Assembly: GCF_013822795.1 (NCBI RefSeq)
Contig: NZ_PNLB01000003.1
Coordinates: 212,270-276,269, forward strand
Direction of reading: 5' to 3'
Length of the DNA stretch: 64,000 bases
Origin: Phenylobacterium sp.
GTDB taxonomy: Bacteria; Pseudomonadota; Alphaproteobacteria; Caulobacterales; Caulobacteraceae
Position numbers and translations under genes: made by a program. Positions within the stretch are counted from its first letter, which is position 1, and every line of letters begins with the position of its first letter. Below, one piece after another: positions 31,889 to 40,369 of the stretch. The notes below the pieces were generated by a model that saw only the letters and a program-made list of their open reading frames with translations, was not told where the DNA came from and made no database searches.

Positions 31889-33277
31889 ATGCTTCAAAAG
31901 TCGATGTCGACCACAGCTCCGGCCCGAGATCCGGCAACGGATTCTTCCCTGCGTGCGACGCAGGTCACGGCCGTCGCCTGGCCCGCCCCTGCCCGCGCCT
32001 GGACGATGGTGCTGGTGCTCATGGCCGCCTATGCGGTGGGGTTCGTCGACCGCCAGATCCTGACTCTGCTGGTCGAGCCGCTGCGCCGCGACCTCGGCAT
32101 CACCGACACCCAGTTCAGCCTGCTGAGCGGGCTGGCCTTCACGTTGTTCTACACCCTGATGGGCGTGCCGCTGGCCTGGCTGGCCGACCGCGGCTCGCGC
32201 CGTAACCTGATCATGGTCAGCATCGGGGTGTGGAGCGCGATGACCGCGGCCTGCGGCCTGGCCGGGTCGTTTGTGTCGCTGTTCGCCGCGCGCGTCGGCG
32301 TCGGCATCGGCGAGGCCGGGCTGTCGCCGGCCGCCTATTCGATGATCGCCGACTCCTTTCCCCCGGCCAAGCGGGCGCGGGCGATGGGGGTCTATGCGAT
32401 CGGCTCGATCGCCGGGGTCGGCATGGCGCTGATCATCGGCGGCGCGGTGATCGAATGGGCGGCCACCGCCCCGCCGGTCAGCTTGCCGCTGGTCGGACTG
32501 CTGAAGGGCTGGCAGATCGCGTTCATGCTGGTCAGCCTGCCCGGGCCCGTGCTGATCGCCGCGATGCTGTTCCTGCGCGAACCGGCCCGCCAGGGCGCGG
32601 GCGCGGCGCCATCCGCTCCGCTCGGCCCCTACCTGCGCCGCCGCTGGCTGGTGTTCACCCTGCTGGCGGCCGGCTACTCGCTGGTCGGGGTGGTGATCGC
32701 CGCCTACCTGACCTGGGCGCCGGCCTTCCTGATGCGCGCGCACGGCTGGCCGGTCGGCAAGGTCGGCGCCGTCTACGGGACCATCCTGCTGGTCGGCAGC
32801 ACGCTCGGCGTGCTGATCGGCGGCTGGTGGACCGACCGCTTCGCCGCCGCCGGCCGCAAGGACGCGGTGCTGCGCGTGGCGATCATCGGCGCGACCCTCG
32901 CCTTCCCGTTCGCCTTGGCGGCGCCGATGATGGCGACCGGCGAGCTGGCGGCGGCGATGCTGGCGCTGATGTGCCTGGGCTTTGGCCTGACCCAGGGCCT
33001 GCCGGCGGTCTCGTTCCAGGCGGTGACGCCCAACCGCGTGCGCGCCCGGGTGATCGCCCTCTACCTGCTGATCGGCAACATCGTCGCCTTCACGGTCGGG
33101 CCGACGGCGGTGGCGCTGATCAGCGACCACTGGCTGAAGGATCCCAAAAAGATCGGCGTCGCCGTGGCTGTGGTCACCGCCGTGGTGCTGCCACTTGGGG
33201 TCACAGCGCTGATCGCGGCGATCAAGCCCTATGTCCGCGCCGCGCAGGAAGAGGCCGCCGAAGCGTCCGATCACTGA
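31889..33277 (+). CDS. MFS transporter
   Basis: The protein has 462 residues, with 12 probable membrane helices. Helix 1 is AYAVGFVDRQILTLL, and the loop 2-3 signature is visible as WLADRGSRRNLIMVSIGVW; GVGIGEAGLSPAAYSMIADSFPP is typical of the hexuronate/aromatic-acid and spinster-like branches. A long N-terminal segment (about 40 residues) precedes helix 1; an inner ATG at 31904 is possible. It probably moves a substrate or product of the catabolic cluster over the inner membrane and forms an uptake pair with the divergent TonB receptor. Confidence 0.88.
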   Translation: MLQKSMSTTAPARDPATDSSLRATQVTAVAWPAPARAWTMVLVLMAAYAVGFVDRQILTLLVEPLRRDLGITDTQFSLLSGLAFTLFYTLMGVPLAWLADRGSRRNLIMVSIGVWSAMTAACGLAGSFVSLFAARVGVGIGEAGLSPAAYSMIADSFPPAKRARAMGVYAIGSIAGVGMALIIGGAVIEWAATAPPVSLPLVGLLKGWQIAFMLVSLPGPVLIAAMLFLREPARQGAGAAPSAPLGPYLRRRWLVFTLLAAGYSLVGVVIAAYLTWAPAFLMRAHGWPVGKVGAVYGTILLVGSTLGVLIGGWWTDRFAAAGRKDAVLRVAIIGATLAFPFALAAPMMATGELAAAMLALMCLGFGLTQGLPAVSFQAVTPNRVRARVIALYLLIGNIVAFTVGPTAVALISDHWLKDPKKIGVAVAVVTAVVLPLGVTALIAAIKPYVRAAQEEAAEASDH

Positions 33278-33380
33278 CGTTTGTAGATTGCGAGTTTGCA
33301 CCGCCAGCGAAAGCGGTGCAGCCTGCTGAACGGACCCGCAAGAAGGTCCGTGACTAGACAAATACATGGGAGGAAGGCGC

Positions 33381-33632
33381 GTGAGATTCGTCGCCTTGAT
33401 CGCCGCCCTCGGCCTGATAGCCGCCGGGACGGCGTCCGCGCAGAGCAGCGGACAGGTGCGCCACGACGTGAAGTCGAGCGGCCTGCTGATGGCCGCCACC
33501 TATAAGACCGCGCCAGCCAGGACCACGACCGACAACACCGTCAGGTTCACCGCCAAGCCGGCCAGCGCCGCCAAGCCGCAGCTCTACATCTACAAGGCCC
33601 CGATGGCCGTGAAGCCGCTGAAGACCTGGTAG
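33381..33632 (+). CDS. Small secreted protein, unknown function
   Basis: The product has 83 residues from the GTG at 33381, which sits right after GGAGGAAGG; an ATG at 33366 would lie inside that ribosome binding site. A signal peptide (VRFVALIAALGLIAAGTASA) is followed by a short Ala/Lys/Thr-rich basic mature part (QLYIYKAPMAVKPLKTW). No family is recognised. It lies 100 bp after the MFS gene. Confidence 0.6.
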   Translation: MRFVALIAALGLIAAGTASAQSSGQVRHDVKSSGLLMAATYKTAPARTTTDNTVRFTAKPASAAKPQLYIYKAPMAVKPLKTW

Positions 33633-33645
33633 GCGGACACAAGAA

Positions 33646-33674
33646 GTCCCGGCCTGCGCAGCACAGACCGGGAC
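33646..33674. terminator. Hairpin between convergent genes
   Basis: GTCCCGG (33646-33652) and CCGGGAC (33668-33674) form a 7-bp stem after the small secreted protein gene and before the convergent oxygenase stop. There is no clear T-run. Confidence 0.4.
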
Positions 33675-33722
33675 CCGACCAGTCGCCCGGAGCCGTCGAG
33701 CAGACCCCGGACTTGCTGATGC

Positions 33723-35195
33723 CTACTTCCCTTGCGCCGCGCGGATCGCCTGCCCCTGCCCCCAGGTCGCGTGGGTGCCGCTGGACATGCGCCCCGGCAG
33801 CACGATCCGGCAGACCGGACCCTCGGCCAGCTTCTTGGCGTCGTAGACCACGCATTCCGAGCGGTCGGCGATCATGTCGGTGACGAAGGTGACGAGATAG
33901 CCGTCGTCCTCGTCCACGGCGCCGACGCGGGGGGCGAAGCCCGGCTCGCTGCCGTAGCGCTCCTCGCCGAAGTCGATCGCCCAGCTCTCGCCGGACTTCA
34001 GGTCGTGCTTGACGAGGCCGGTGAACAGGAACCAGCCCGGCTTCGACACGGCGCTGTAGCCGTAGCGGTACGGCAGGCCGGCGTATTGGTTGTTGATGAC
34101 CCCGAACTCGAGGATGCGGTCGTCGAGGCGCTGTTCCTGGGTCTCACCGGTCTTCATGTTGAAGCGCCAGCGGTGCAGCTTCGGCCGCAGCTCGTTCTGG
34201 TCGAGGAAGGCCATGATCCGCTCATAGCCGGCCGGGGCGCTGTTGGACGACTTCGGCTCCGGGTTCTCCTCGAAGTAGCCGTCGAGCACGACCTCGTCGC
34301 CGTCCTCGAAGGCGTTGAGGAAGTGCAGCACGTAGGTCGGATCGGCCTCGAACCACTTGATGTCTTCCGGCTTGCCGTAGCGCGGCAGGATGCCGAAGCG
34401 CGAGCGCATCTCGCGGTGGAACCGCACCACGTGCAGGTTCTTCTCCAGCAGTTCGGGCTCCCAGAACACCGGCAGGTCGTTGAGGATCGAGTAGTTGGTG
34501 GTGAAGGCCATGTCGTGCGGCAGGCGCGGGCCCGGCAGCGGCACGGGGATGTAGTGCTTGAGCTTGTTGTCCGCGCCGACCACGCCGTAGTGCATGTAGG
34601 GCGCGTGCTTGGAGTAGTTGAAGAACAGCAGCTCGCCGGTGTGCTCGTCGACCTTGGGGTGGGCGGAGATGCCGTCGATCGGCGTCCAGCTCTCGATGCC
34701 CTCCTGCTCCAGCGAATAGGGGTCGAGGCGGTAGCCTTCGCCGCACTGGTAGAAGGTCGAGAGGATCTTGCCGGCGTGAACGACGACGTCGGTCGAGGAC
34801 GAGTCCTTCAGCCGCTCGTGCGCGCCCCAGCCCGGGCGGGTCGACTTGGCGGGGTTTTCGGCGAGGCCCGCCCACAGCGCGCGGCCAGCCTCCGCCTCGG
34901 CCTGGAAGCCCTTGGTGCGGACGAAGCGGTTGCGATAGGCCGCCTTGCCGTCCTTGAAGCTCATCACGTGCAGCATGCCGTCGCCGTCGAACGGGTGATA
35001 GCGGCCAAGCGGCTCGTGGACCGGGTTCTCGGTGTTGCGGACATAGACGCCGTCGATGTCGGCCGGGATCTGGCCGATCACTTCCAGCCCCTCGCCGTTG
35101 AACTCCTCGTGCTGCGGGGTCCAGGCGCCGTTCATATAGGGGTGGTCGTTCGGCTCGATGGTGCTGTGGACCCGGTTCACCAGTTCGACGGGCAT
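33723..35195 (-). CDS. Carotenoid-cleavage/lignostilbene-type dioxygenase
   Basis: The protein has 490 residues from the ATG at 35195 (MPVELVNRVHST), preceded by AAGGGAG; an in-frame ATG at 35327 is unlikely. It belongs to the RPE65/carotenoid oxygenase family: GVYVRNTENPVHEPLGRYHPFDGDGMLHVMSF near the start, SAHPKVDEHTGELLFFNYS, LPHDMAFTTNYSI and a C-terminal GTHATWGQG. Four His bind the iron in the seven-bladed propeller; His in SAHPK, LPHDM and SGTHA are candidates. The enzyme cleaves C=C bonds of apocarotenoids or stilbenes. It is divergent from an acyl-CoA ligase gene, which suggests the cleavage product is activated with CoA. Confidence 0.88.
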   Translation of the reverse strand: MPVELVNRVHSTIEPNDHPYMNGAWTPQHEEFNGEGLEVIGQIPADIDGVYVRNTENPVHEPLGRYHPFDGDGMLHVMSFKDGKAAYRNRFVRTKGFQAEAEAGRALWAGLAENPAKSTRPGWGAHERLKDSSSTDVVVHAGKILSTFYQCGEGYRLDPYSLEQEGIESWTPIDGISAHPKVDEHTGELLFFNYSKHAPYMHYGVVGADNKLKHYIPVPLPGPRLPHDMAFTTNYSILNDLPVFWEPELLEKNLHVVRFHREMRSRFGILPRYGKPEDIKWFEADPTYVLHFLNAFEDGDEVVLDGYFEENPEPKSSNSAPAGYERIMAFLDQNELRPKLHRWRFNMKTGETQEQRLDDRILEFGVINNQYAGLPYRYGYSAVSKPGWFLFTGLVKHDLKSGESWAIDFGEERYGSEPGFAPRVGAVDEDDGYLVTFVTDMIADRSECVVYDAKKLAEGPVCRIVLPGRMSSGTHATWGQGQAIRAAQGK

Positions 35196-35252
35196 GTCGC
35201 TCTCCCTTGCTGGACGGCTCGCGGCCATCCTCATTGGCGCATGATAGGCGCA

Positions 35253-35272
35253 TTTAGTTTCAATTTGCCAGT
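35253..35272 (-). promoter_or_regulatory. Cluster direct-repeat motif, copy 3 (oxygenase side)
   Basis: On the minus strand ACTGGCAAATTGAAACTAAA: first half with one change (G for T), then ACT 14 bp later. It lies 57 bp upstream of the oxygenase start at 35195 and points toward it. Confidence 0.45.
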
Positions 35273-35319
35273 TTGATTCCGACAAGCCGACATCTGAGCC
35301 GATCGCCGCACCGAATATC

Positions 35320-35339
35320 ACTTTCATTTTGAAACTGAT
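35320..35339 (+). promoter_or_regulatory. Cluster direct-repeat motif, copy 4 (ligase side)
   Basis: ACTTTCATTTTGAAACTGAT fits the consensus, 84 bp before the ligase start at 35423. The same bases (35319-35337) also form an imperfect inverted repeat, CACTTTCA-TTT-TGAAACTG, so a palindrome-binding regulator cannot be excluded. Confidence 0.5.
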
Positions 35340-35422
35340 TTGATGTATCTCAAATCAAGCGCGAGGGCAGCGCCGCCGACCGAAGCGGCCGCCTGGCGCC
35401 AGAGTCTGGTTGGAGGAAACCC

Positions 35423-37048
35423 ATGTCCCATCCCGTCTGGTTCGACCAGAAAGCCGCGCCGAGCGCCGCCGACTGCGTCGTCCCCCGACTGATCGACCGG
35501 CACGCGAAGGCGACGCCCGACAAGGTGTTCCTGCGGTTCGAGACCGGCGAGGAATGGACCTGGGCCCAGACCCGCGAAATCGCACTGGCCACGGCCGCAG
35601 CGCTGCAGGCGCGCGGCGTGAAGCCCGGCGACATCGTGGCGGCCTGGGCGCCCAACTCCGCCGCCCTCTGCCGGGCCTGGTTCGGGGCCAACTACGCCGG
35701 GGCGGCGCTGGCCCCGATCAACACCAGCTTCCGCGGCCGGCTGCTGGAGCACGCGGTCAACAAGACCGGGGCGAAGGTGGCGGTGATCCACCCTGACCTG
35801 GCCCCACGGCTGGCGGGCCTGAACCTGCCGGCGCTGGAGCGAGTGATCCTGACCGCGCCGGGCCCCAATGCGCTGGATCTGAGCCAGGCGATCGAGCCGC
35901 CGTCGGCGCTGAACGGAGACGCCCGCCAGGCGGCGCCAGCCGATCCGCAGCCCTGGGACACGCCGGTGATCATCTTCACGTCCGGCACCACCGGGCCCTC
36001 GAAGGCGGTGGTCACCTCCTACGTCCAGGAATGGACCACGGCCCGCGTCACCTACGGCTACATGCGCGCCGACGACCGGATGCTGGTCAACCTGCCGATG
36101 TTCCATGTCGGCGGGATCAGCGGGATCATGGCCGCGCTGGCCAGCGGCGGGTCGATCGCCCTGTTCGAGGCATTCGACACGCGCCGCTTCTGGGACCTGG
36201 TGCGCGAGACCGGATCGACCACCTGCAGCGGGTTCATCGGGGCGCTGACCAGCTTCCTGCACAAGGAGCCGCCGCGCGCCGACGACAAGGACAATCCGCT
36301 GCGGATCTGCACCCTGTCGCCAGTGTCCGAGGAGACGGTGGCCTTGGCCGAGCGGTTCGGCTTCGAATACGTCTCCGGCTTCAACATGACCGAGGTCTCC
36401 TCGCCGCTGATCAGCGAAGTCAACGAGAAGACCATGCGCAGCTGCGGGCGACCGCGGGCCGGCGTGCAGTGCCGGCTGGTCGACGCCTTCGACCAGGAAG
36501 TTCCGGTCGGCGAGGTCGGCGAGCTGACCATCCGCACCGACCGGCCTTGGGAGCTGTTCAAGGAGTATCTGGGCGATCCCGCCGCCACCGCCGAGGCCTG
36601 GCGCAACGGCTGGTTCCACACCGGCGACCTGTTGTGGCGCGACGCCGAGGGGCTGTTCTACTTCGTCGACCGCAAGAAGGACGCGATCCGCCGCCGCGGC
36701 GAGAACATGTCGTCGCTGGAGATCGAGATCGAGGTCAGCGCCTATGAGCACGTGCGCGAAGTGGCCGCCTATGGCGTCGACCTGCCGGGCGGCGAGCAAG
36801 AGGTGATGATCTGCGTGGCTCCGCGCGAAGGTTCAACAGTCGACCCCAAGGCGTTGATCGAGTTCCTGATTCCGCGCATGGCCCACTTCATGGTGCCGCG
36901 GTATGTGCGGGTCGAGGCAGAGCTGCCCAAGACCCCGACCAACAAGATCCAGAAGGTCGAGCTGCGCAAGGAAGGCGTCACCGCCCAGACCTGGGATCGC
37001 GAGGCCGCCGGCATCCGCGTCAAGCGCGAGAAGCTGTCGACGCACTAG
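35423..37048 (+). CDS. Acyl-CoA synthetase/AMP-dependent CoA ligase
   Basis: The protein has 541 residues. The AMP/Pi-binding loop is IIFTSGTTGPSKAVV (about 183-197), followed by FNMTEVSSPL and the hinge region WFHTGDLLWRDAEGLFYFVDRKKDAIRRRGENMSS. The catalytic Lys lies in PTNKIQKVELR. It resembles the CaiC/crotonobetaine-CoA ligase branch and should activate a carboxylic acid as AMP-ester, then CoA-thioester. It is divergent from the oxygenase gene and carries the cluster motif upstream. Confidence 0.88.
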   Translation: MSHPVWFDQKAAPSAADCVVPRLIDRHAKATPDKVFLRFETGEEWTWAQTREIALATAAALQARGVKPGDIVAAWAPNSAALCRAWFGANYAGAALAPINTSFRGRLLEHAVNKTGAKVAVIHPDLAPRLAGLNLPALERVILTAPGPNALDLSQAIEPPSALNGDARQAAPADPQPWDTPVIIFTSGTTGPSKAVVTSYVQEWTTARVTYGYMRADDRMLVNLPMFHVGGISGIMAALASGGSIALFEAFDTRRFWDLVRETGSTTCSGFIGALTSFLHKEPPRADDKDNPLRICTLSPVSEETVALAERFGFEYVSGFNMTEVSSPLISEVNEKTMRSCGRPRAGVQCRLVDAFDQEVPVGEVGELTIRTDRPWELFKEYLGDPAATAEAWRNGWFHTGDLLWRDAEGLFYFVDRKKDAIRRRGENMSSLEIEIEVSAYEHVREVAAYGVDLPGGEQEVMICVAPREGSTVDPKALIEFLIPRMAHFMVPRYVRVEAELPKTPTNKIQKVELRKEGVTAQTWDREAAGIRVKREKLSTH

Positions 37049-37064
37049 GGGTTTGATCCCACCT

Positions 37065-37174
37065 CCGCTCACCCCGGCGAAGGCCGGGGCCCAAGCGGCC
37101 CCTTGGCCAAAGCTGGAGCGCCGCTGGCTTGTTTGCGATTCAGCTTGGGTCCCGGCCTTCGCCGGGATGAGCGG
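37065..37174. repeat. REP-like pair of inverted GC-rich units
   Basis: Two units of about 32 bp (37065-37096 and 37143-37174) are near-perfect inverted copies; each contains its own small palindrome CCGGCGAAGGCCGG or the reverse. The pair lies between convergent genes. The units share CCCGG...CCGGGxCCCA with the pair at 55814-55951, so this is a dispersed repeat family of the genome. Confidence 0.75.
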
Positions 37175-37180
37175 GGTTTG

Positions 37181-37825
37181 TTACTCCGCTAGCGCCGCTG
37201 CAACGCCCTGCAGGAAGGTCCGGACCTTCAGTTCGACCATCCCGTCCGCCGGCGGGACGCCGAGCCCGAAGACATGTTCGCGGATGCCGACGAAGAAGAT
37301 CGCCGCATGCAGGCCCCAGACGGCTTCGACCTCGTTCTGTGAGGCCGGGCGCTCTGCGAGCGACGGGCGGCCGTAGTGTGCGCGCAGCTCGTCGATGACG
37401 ACCGGATAGATCTCGGCCGCGATCCTGGCGAACAGGCGCTCGTGGTAGTTCACGCCGCCCAGCGCCGAGAACATCAGCAGACGCGTGTAGTCGTGGCCGA
37501 GGATCAGCCCGGCATAGTCGCGATAGAAGGCGATCAGCCGCGTCTCAAGCGGCTGTGACCGGTCGGCCACCAGGCTGAGATTCGGCCTCCACTCCTTGCT
37601 GAAGACCTCCTCGTAGACCCGCTCGATCAGGTCTTCCTTGGTCGGGAAGTAGCGGAAGATCAGCGCCTGGGAGACGCCCATCGCCCGGGCCAGTTCGCGC
37701 GTCTGCCCGCCAAAGCCGTTTTCCGCGAAGAAGCCGATGGCCGCGCGCACGATCTCGTGCTCGCGCGCCTCCGGCGACAGCCGCGTGCGTCGCCGTCCGG
37801 TTTCATCGCCCTGCGTTCCCGACAT
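37181..37825 (-). CDS. TetR-family regulator, divergent from a hydrolase
   Basis: The protein has 214 residues. The HTH is at about 22-66 (REHEIVRAAIGFFAENGFGGQTRELARAMGVSQALIFRYFPTKEDLI). The rest is an all-helical ligand domain. It is divergent from the alpha/beta hydrolase gene at 37914; a perfect 20-bp palindrome lies between, so it probably represses that hydrolase and itself until an inducer is bound. Confidence 0.88.
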   Translation of the reverse strand: MSGTQGDETGRRRTRLSPEAREHEIVRAAIGFFAENGFGGQTRELARAMGVSQALIFRYFPTKEDLIERVYEEVFSKEWRPNLSLVADRSQPLETRLIAFYRDYAGLILGHDYTRLLMFSALGGVNYHERLFARIAAEIYPVVIDELRAHYGRPSLAERPASQNEVEAVWGLHAAIFFVGIREHVFGLGVPPADGMVELKVRTFLQGVAAALAE

Positions 37826-37871
37826 GCCCTGGCCCTACCACGCCCGCGCCGCAGCCTTGACACTCATTTCT

Positions 37872-37891
37872 TATTGATCAATTGATCAATA
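37872..37891. promoter_or_regulatory. Perfect 20-bp palindrome, likely TetR operator
   Basis: TATTGATCAATTGATCAATA is fully palindromic and AT-rich within GC-rich DNA. It lies 46 bp from the TetR start and 22 bp from the hydrolase start, a place where a bound repressor would block both promoters. Confidence 0.75.
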
Positions 37892-37913
37892 GTGAACTTC
37901 ACACCAGCGGCGG

Positions 37914-39155
37914 ATGATTGCGATGCTCGAACTCGTGCCCTTCTCGGCGGCGACCTATTGGCTGAACTACGCGGCCCACAACGCCTCGGCGGCGGGCGCG
38001 ACCATGGGCGATCTGGAGCGCGCGATGCGGCCCTATCTGGCCCACGTGGAGGCCAATCGGGCGGTGTTCGAACGGGCCAAGGCCGTGGCGCCGCTGACCT
38101 TCGACGGCCGCGCGGCCGCGGTCCCGCCCGACGTGACGCCGGTGCTGCTGGAGGGCAATCCAATCTGGTGCGCCGGCTGGCTGGCCGAGGGCGAGCGGCT
38201 GGCCGCCATCGCTGACGGCTTCCGCGCCAAGGGCCAGAACCTGACGGCGGCGGACATCTACCGTCGAGCCTCAGCGCTGATCGCCTATGCCGAGTGGACG
38301 ATGCTGCTGAGCCCCGAGAAGTACAAAGCCTTTGATCGCGGGCGCGAGCTCTGCCTGGCCGCCATCGAACTGTCGGGAGAACGCTTCGAGGCGGTGAAAA
38401 TCCCCTATCAGGGCGTTGAACTGGAAGGCATGTTCTGGCCCGCGCCGGGCGGCGGCAGACGCCCGACGGCGGTCTGTTTCAATGGGCTGCACTCGTCGAT
38501 GGAGTGGTTCTGGCAGGTTGGGCTGATCCGTGAACTGAACCGGCGCGGGGTGTCGGTGCTGGTGTTCGATTGCCCAGGCTCGGGAACCTCCCGCTTCCAT
38601 CTGGACGTCCACATGGAGCCGGAGACCGAGCGCTACGCCAAGCCGGCGATGGACTATGTGCTGTCGCGCCACGACGTCGATCCGGACCGGGTGGCGGCGG
38701 TCGGCTGCAGCTTCGGCGGCTATCGGACCGTGCGGGCGGCGTCGACAGACCCTCGCTATCGCATGTGCCTGGCCTGGGGCGCGCTTTACGGCATCAAGCC
38801 GGCCCAGGACGGCGGCGAAGGTTCGGCCGGGATGAACGGCCTGGACGCCAGGACCATGGCCTGGTTCTTCGGCGCCAAGAGCCTCGAGGACATCGTCGCC
38901 AAGGTTCCGCGCTTCACGCTGACCCCGGTGATCGGCGAGCTGGCCTGCGACCTGGTGGTGTTCCACGGCGCGGCCGACATGCAGGTGCCGGTCGCCCAGG
39001 CCCGGCAGGTCGTCGCCGAGGCGATGAAGGCGCGCAGCACCGAACTGCATGTCTATACGGCGCAGGACGGTGGCGAGCAGCACTGCCACCTGGACAATGT
39101 CGGCACCGCGATGGGGCACATGACCGACCGCGTCGCGGCGCTGCTCGCGGCCTAG
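37914..39155 (+). CDS. Alpha/beta hydrolase (FrsA/pseudooxynicotine-hydrolase-like)
   Basis: The protein has 413 residues; the ATG at 37923 is an alternative start. A helical N-terminal domain of about 150 residues (PYLAHVEANRAVFERAKAV, IYRRASALIAYAEWTML) is followed by a hydrolase core with nucleophile elbow GCSFGG (about 262-267) and a late His (GEQHCHLDN, about 385). This two-domain layout is that of 2,6-dihydropseudooxynicotine hydrolase-like C-C or ester hydrolases. Asp in LACDLVVFHGAAD may complete the triad. Substrate unknown. Confidence 0.8.
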   Translation: MIAMLELVPFSAATYWLNYAAHNASAAGATMGDLERAMRPYLAHVEANRAVFERAKAVAPLTFDGRAAAVPPDVTPVLLEGNPIWCAGWLAEGERLAAIADGFRAKGQNLTAADIYRRASALIAYAEWTMLLSPEKYKAFDRGRELCLAAIELSGERFEAVKIPYQGVELEGMFWPAPGGGRRPTAVCFNGLHSSMEWFWQVGLIRELNRRGVSVLVFDCPGSGTSRFHLDVHMEPETERYAKPAMDYVLSRHDVDPDRVAAVGCSFGGYRTVRAASTDPRYRMCLAWGALYGIKPAQDGGEGSAGMNGLDARTMAWFFGAKSLEDIVAKVPRFTLTPVIGELACDLVVFHGAADMQVPVAQARQVVAEAMKARSTELHVYTAQDGGEQHCHLDNVGTAMGHMTDRVAALLAA

Positions 39156-39159
39156 CGGC

Positions 39160-39561
39160 TCACGCCGCGGCGGCCTCCATCCGCGCATAGAACGCCGCCT
39201 GTTGGGCGCCGTTGATGTAGACGTCCTTGCGGGTCACCTCGCCGGCGTCATTGACGTCGACGACGTCCAGCAGGTCGACGCTGGCGGATCCGCCGCCCGG
39301 CAGCGGCATGGTCATCGCCCACTCGAACACCCAGTGGCGTTCGCCGAAGATCGTCCGGCGCATCTCGAAGCCGAAGCCGGGCAGCTTGCGGAACAGTTCG
39401 GCGAAGTCGGCTTCCAGCGCCGCGCGGCCATGCACGCGGGCCGAGCCGTCGTGCAGGATGAAGCCGGAATCCTCGGAATGCAGCGATGCGATGCGGGCCG
39501 GATCCTTGGCCTCCCACGCAGCGTGGTAGCGGGCGAACAGGGCCGCGGTGTCGATAGCCAT
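39160..39561 (-). CDS. SnoaL/NTF2-fold protein
   Basis: The protein has 133 residues from the ATG at 39561 (MAIDTAALFARYH), preceded by GGAGGAG. It is a single NTF2-like domain: ARYHAAWEAKDPARIASLHSEDSGFILHD, ALEADFAELFRKLPGF, VFEWAMTMPLPGGGSASVDLLDVVDV. Related proteins are ketosteroid-isomerase-like enzymes or hydratases in catabolic clusters. Its stop lies 4 bp after that of the convergent hydrolase. An inverted TTGCATAC pair and a half site of the cluster motif lie upstream. Confidence 0.8.
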   Translation of the reverse strand: MAIDTAALFARYHAAWEAKDPARIASLHSEDSGFILHDGSARVHGRAALEADFAELFRKLPGFGFEMRRTIFGERHWVFEWAMTMPLPGGGSASVDLLDVVDVNDAGEVTRKDVYINGAQQAAFYARMEAAAA

Positions 39562-39579
39562 GACGTCTCCTCCGTTAGG

Positions 39580-39623
39580 TTGCATACTTTCAGTCTGTTT
39601 TTGCAGACCGTCGGTATGCAAGT
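39580..39623 (-). promoter_or_regulatory. Inverted TTGCATAC pair with a half site of the cluster motif
   Basis: TTGCATAC (39580-39587) and GTATGCAA (39614-39621) are inverted copies. On the minus strand ACTTGCATACC (39613-39623) matches the first half of the cluster motif, but the second half (ACY 14 bp later) is missing. It lies 19-62 bp upstream of the SnoaL start. Confidence 0.4.
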
Positions 39624-39637
39624 CAACGAAAGACCGT

Positions 39638-40222
39638 TCAGGCGGGTCGAAGCCCGCGCAGCAGACGGGTCAGCGAGACCCCGTAATCGACCGCCGAAGC
39701 CCCCTCGTCGGCGGCGTCGCCGAGCGCCAGCGCCGCCTCCATGACCGCGCCGAGCACGAGACGCGCGGCGGCGTCGACCTCGACGGCCGAGGCCTGCGGT
39801 CCCATCAGCCGCGCCGCCCCGGCGCGCACCATGCCGGCGAAGTGGGCGTCGTCGATCTGCCGCCAGCGCCGCCAGCCGAGCACCACCGGCCCGTCGATCA
39901 GCAGGATCCGTCGCACGTCCGGCCGGTTGGCCGCGGCGAGATAGGCGCCGATGGCGCCGGCCATGACGTCCTCGCCCTCGCCCGTCGCCGGCGGCCGGCT
40001 GGAGACTTCGGCGGCGATCTCGGCCTGAACGTCGTCGACCAACTGGTCGAAGATCGCCTGCTTGGTCGGAAAGTGGTGGTAGAAGGCGCCCTTGGTGCAA
40101 CCGGCCGCCGCGGCGATGTCGTCGATGCTGACGGCCTCGTAGCCCTCGGCCCGGAAGAGGTCGCGCGCCGCCGCCAGGATCGCCGCGCTGGTCGCCGCCC
40201 GTCGTTCCGCCTGCCTCGCCAT
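39638..40222 (-). CDS. TetR-family transcriptional regulator
   Basis: The protein has 194 residues from the ATG at 40222 (MARQAERRAATSAAIL); the much longer open frame upstream is antisense to the hydrolase gene. The HTH is at about 8-52 (AAARDLFRAEGYEAVSIDDIAAAAGCTKGAFYHHFPTKQAIF). It is divergent from the alpha/beta hydrolase gene at 40370, a possible target. Confidence 0.88.
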   Translation of the reverse strand: MARQAERRAATSAAILAAARDLFRAEGYEAVSIDDIAAAAGCTKGAFYHHFPTKQAIFDQLVDDVQAEIAAEVSSRPPATGEGEDVMAGAIGAYLAAANRPDVRRILLIDGPVVLGWRRWRQIDDAHFAGMVRAGAARLMGPQASAVEVDAAARLVLGAVMEAALALGDAADEGASAVDYGVSLTRLLRGLRPA

Positions 40223-40369
40223 CGCTCGCCCCTTCGCCCGCGGCGCACGCCGCCGCCGGCCAGGGGAAACTAGCCGCGCCATGCCGGCGCCGTCGAGCCG
40301 GCTGGCCCAACACGCCGCCAGTGCTGGTCGAGGGCGACAGCTAAGGCCGGCCCGCGTTAGAACCGCGGC

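Noticed and set aside
31691..33499. Long minus-strand open frame continuing upstream of the TonB receptor
   Set aside because: It is the antisense of the MFS transporter gene; the receptor has a clear signal peptide and start at 31690.
35319..35337. Stand-alone TetR palindrome CACTTTCA-TTT-TGAAACTG
   Set aside because: It is better explained as one of the direct-repeat motif copies, although a palindrome reading is not excluded.
37065..37174. CRISPR-like repeats
   Set aside because: Only two inverted units are present, with no regular direct repeats or spacers and no cas genes in the window.
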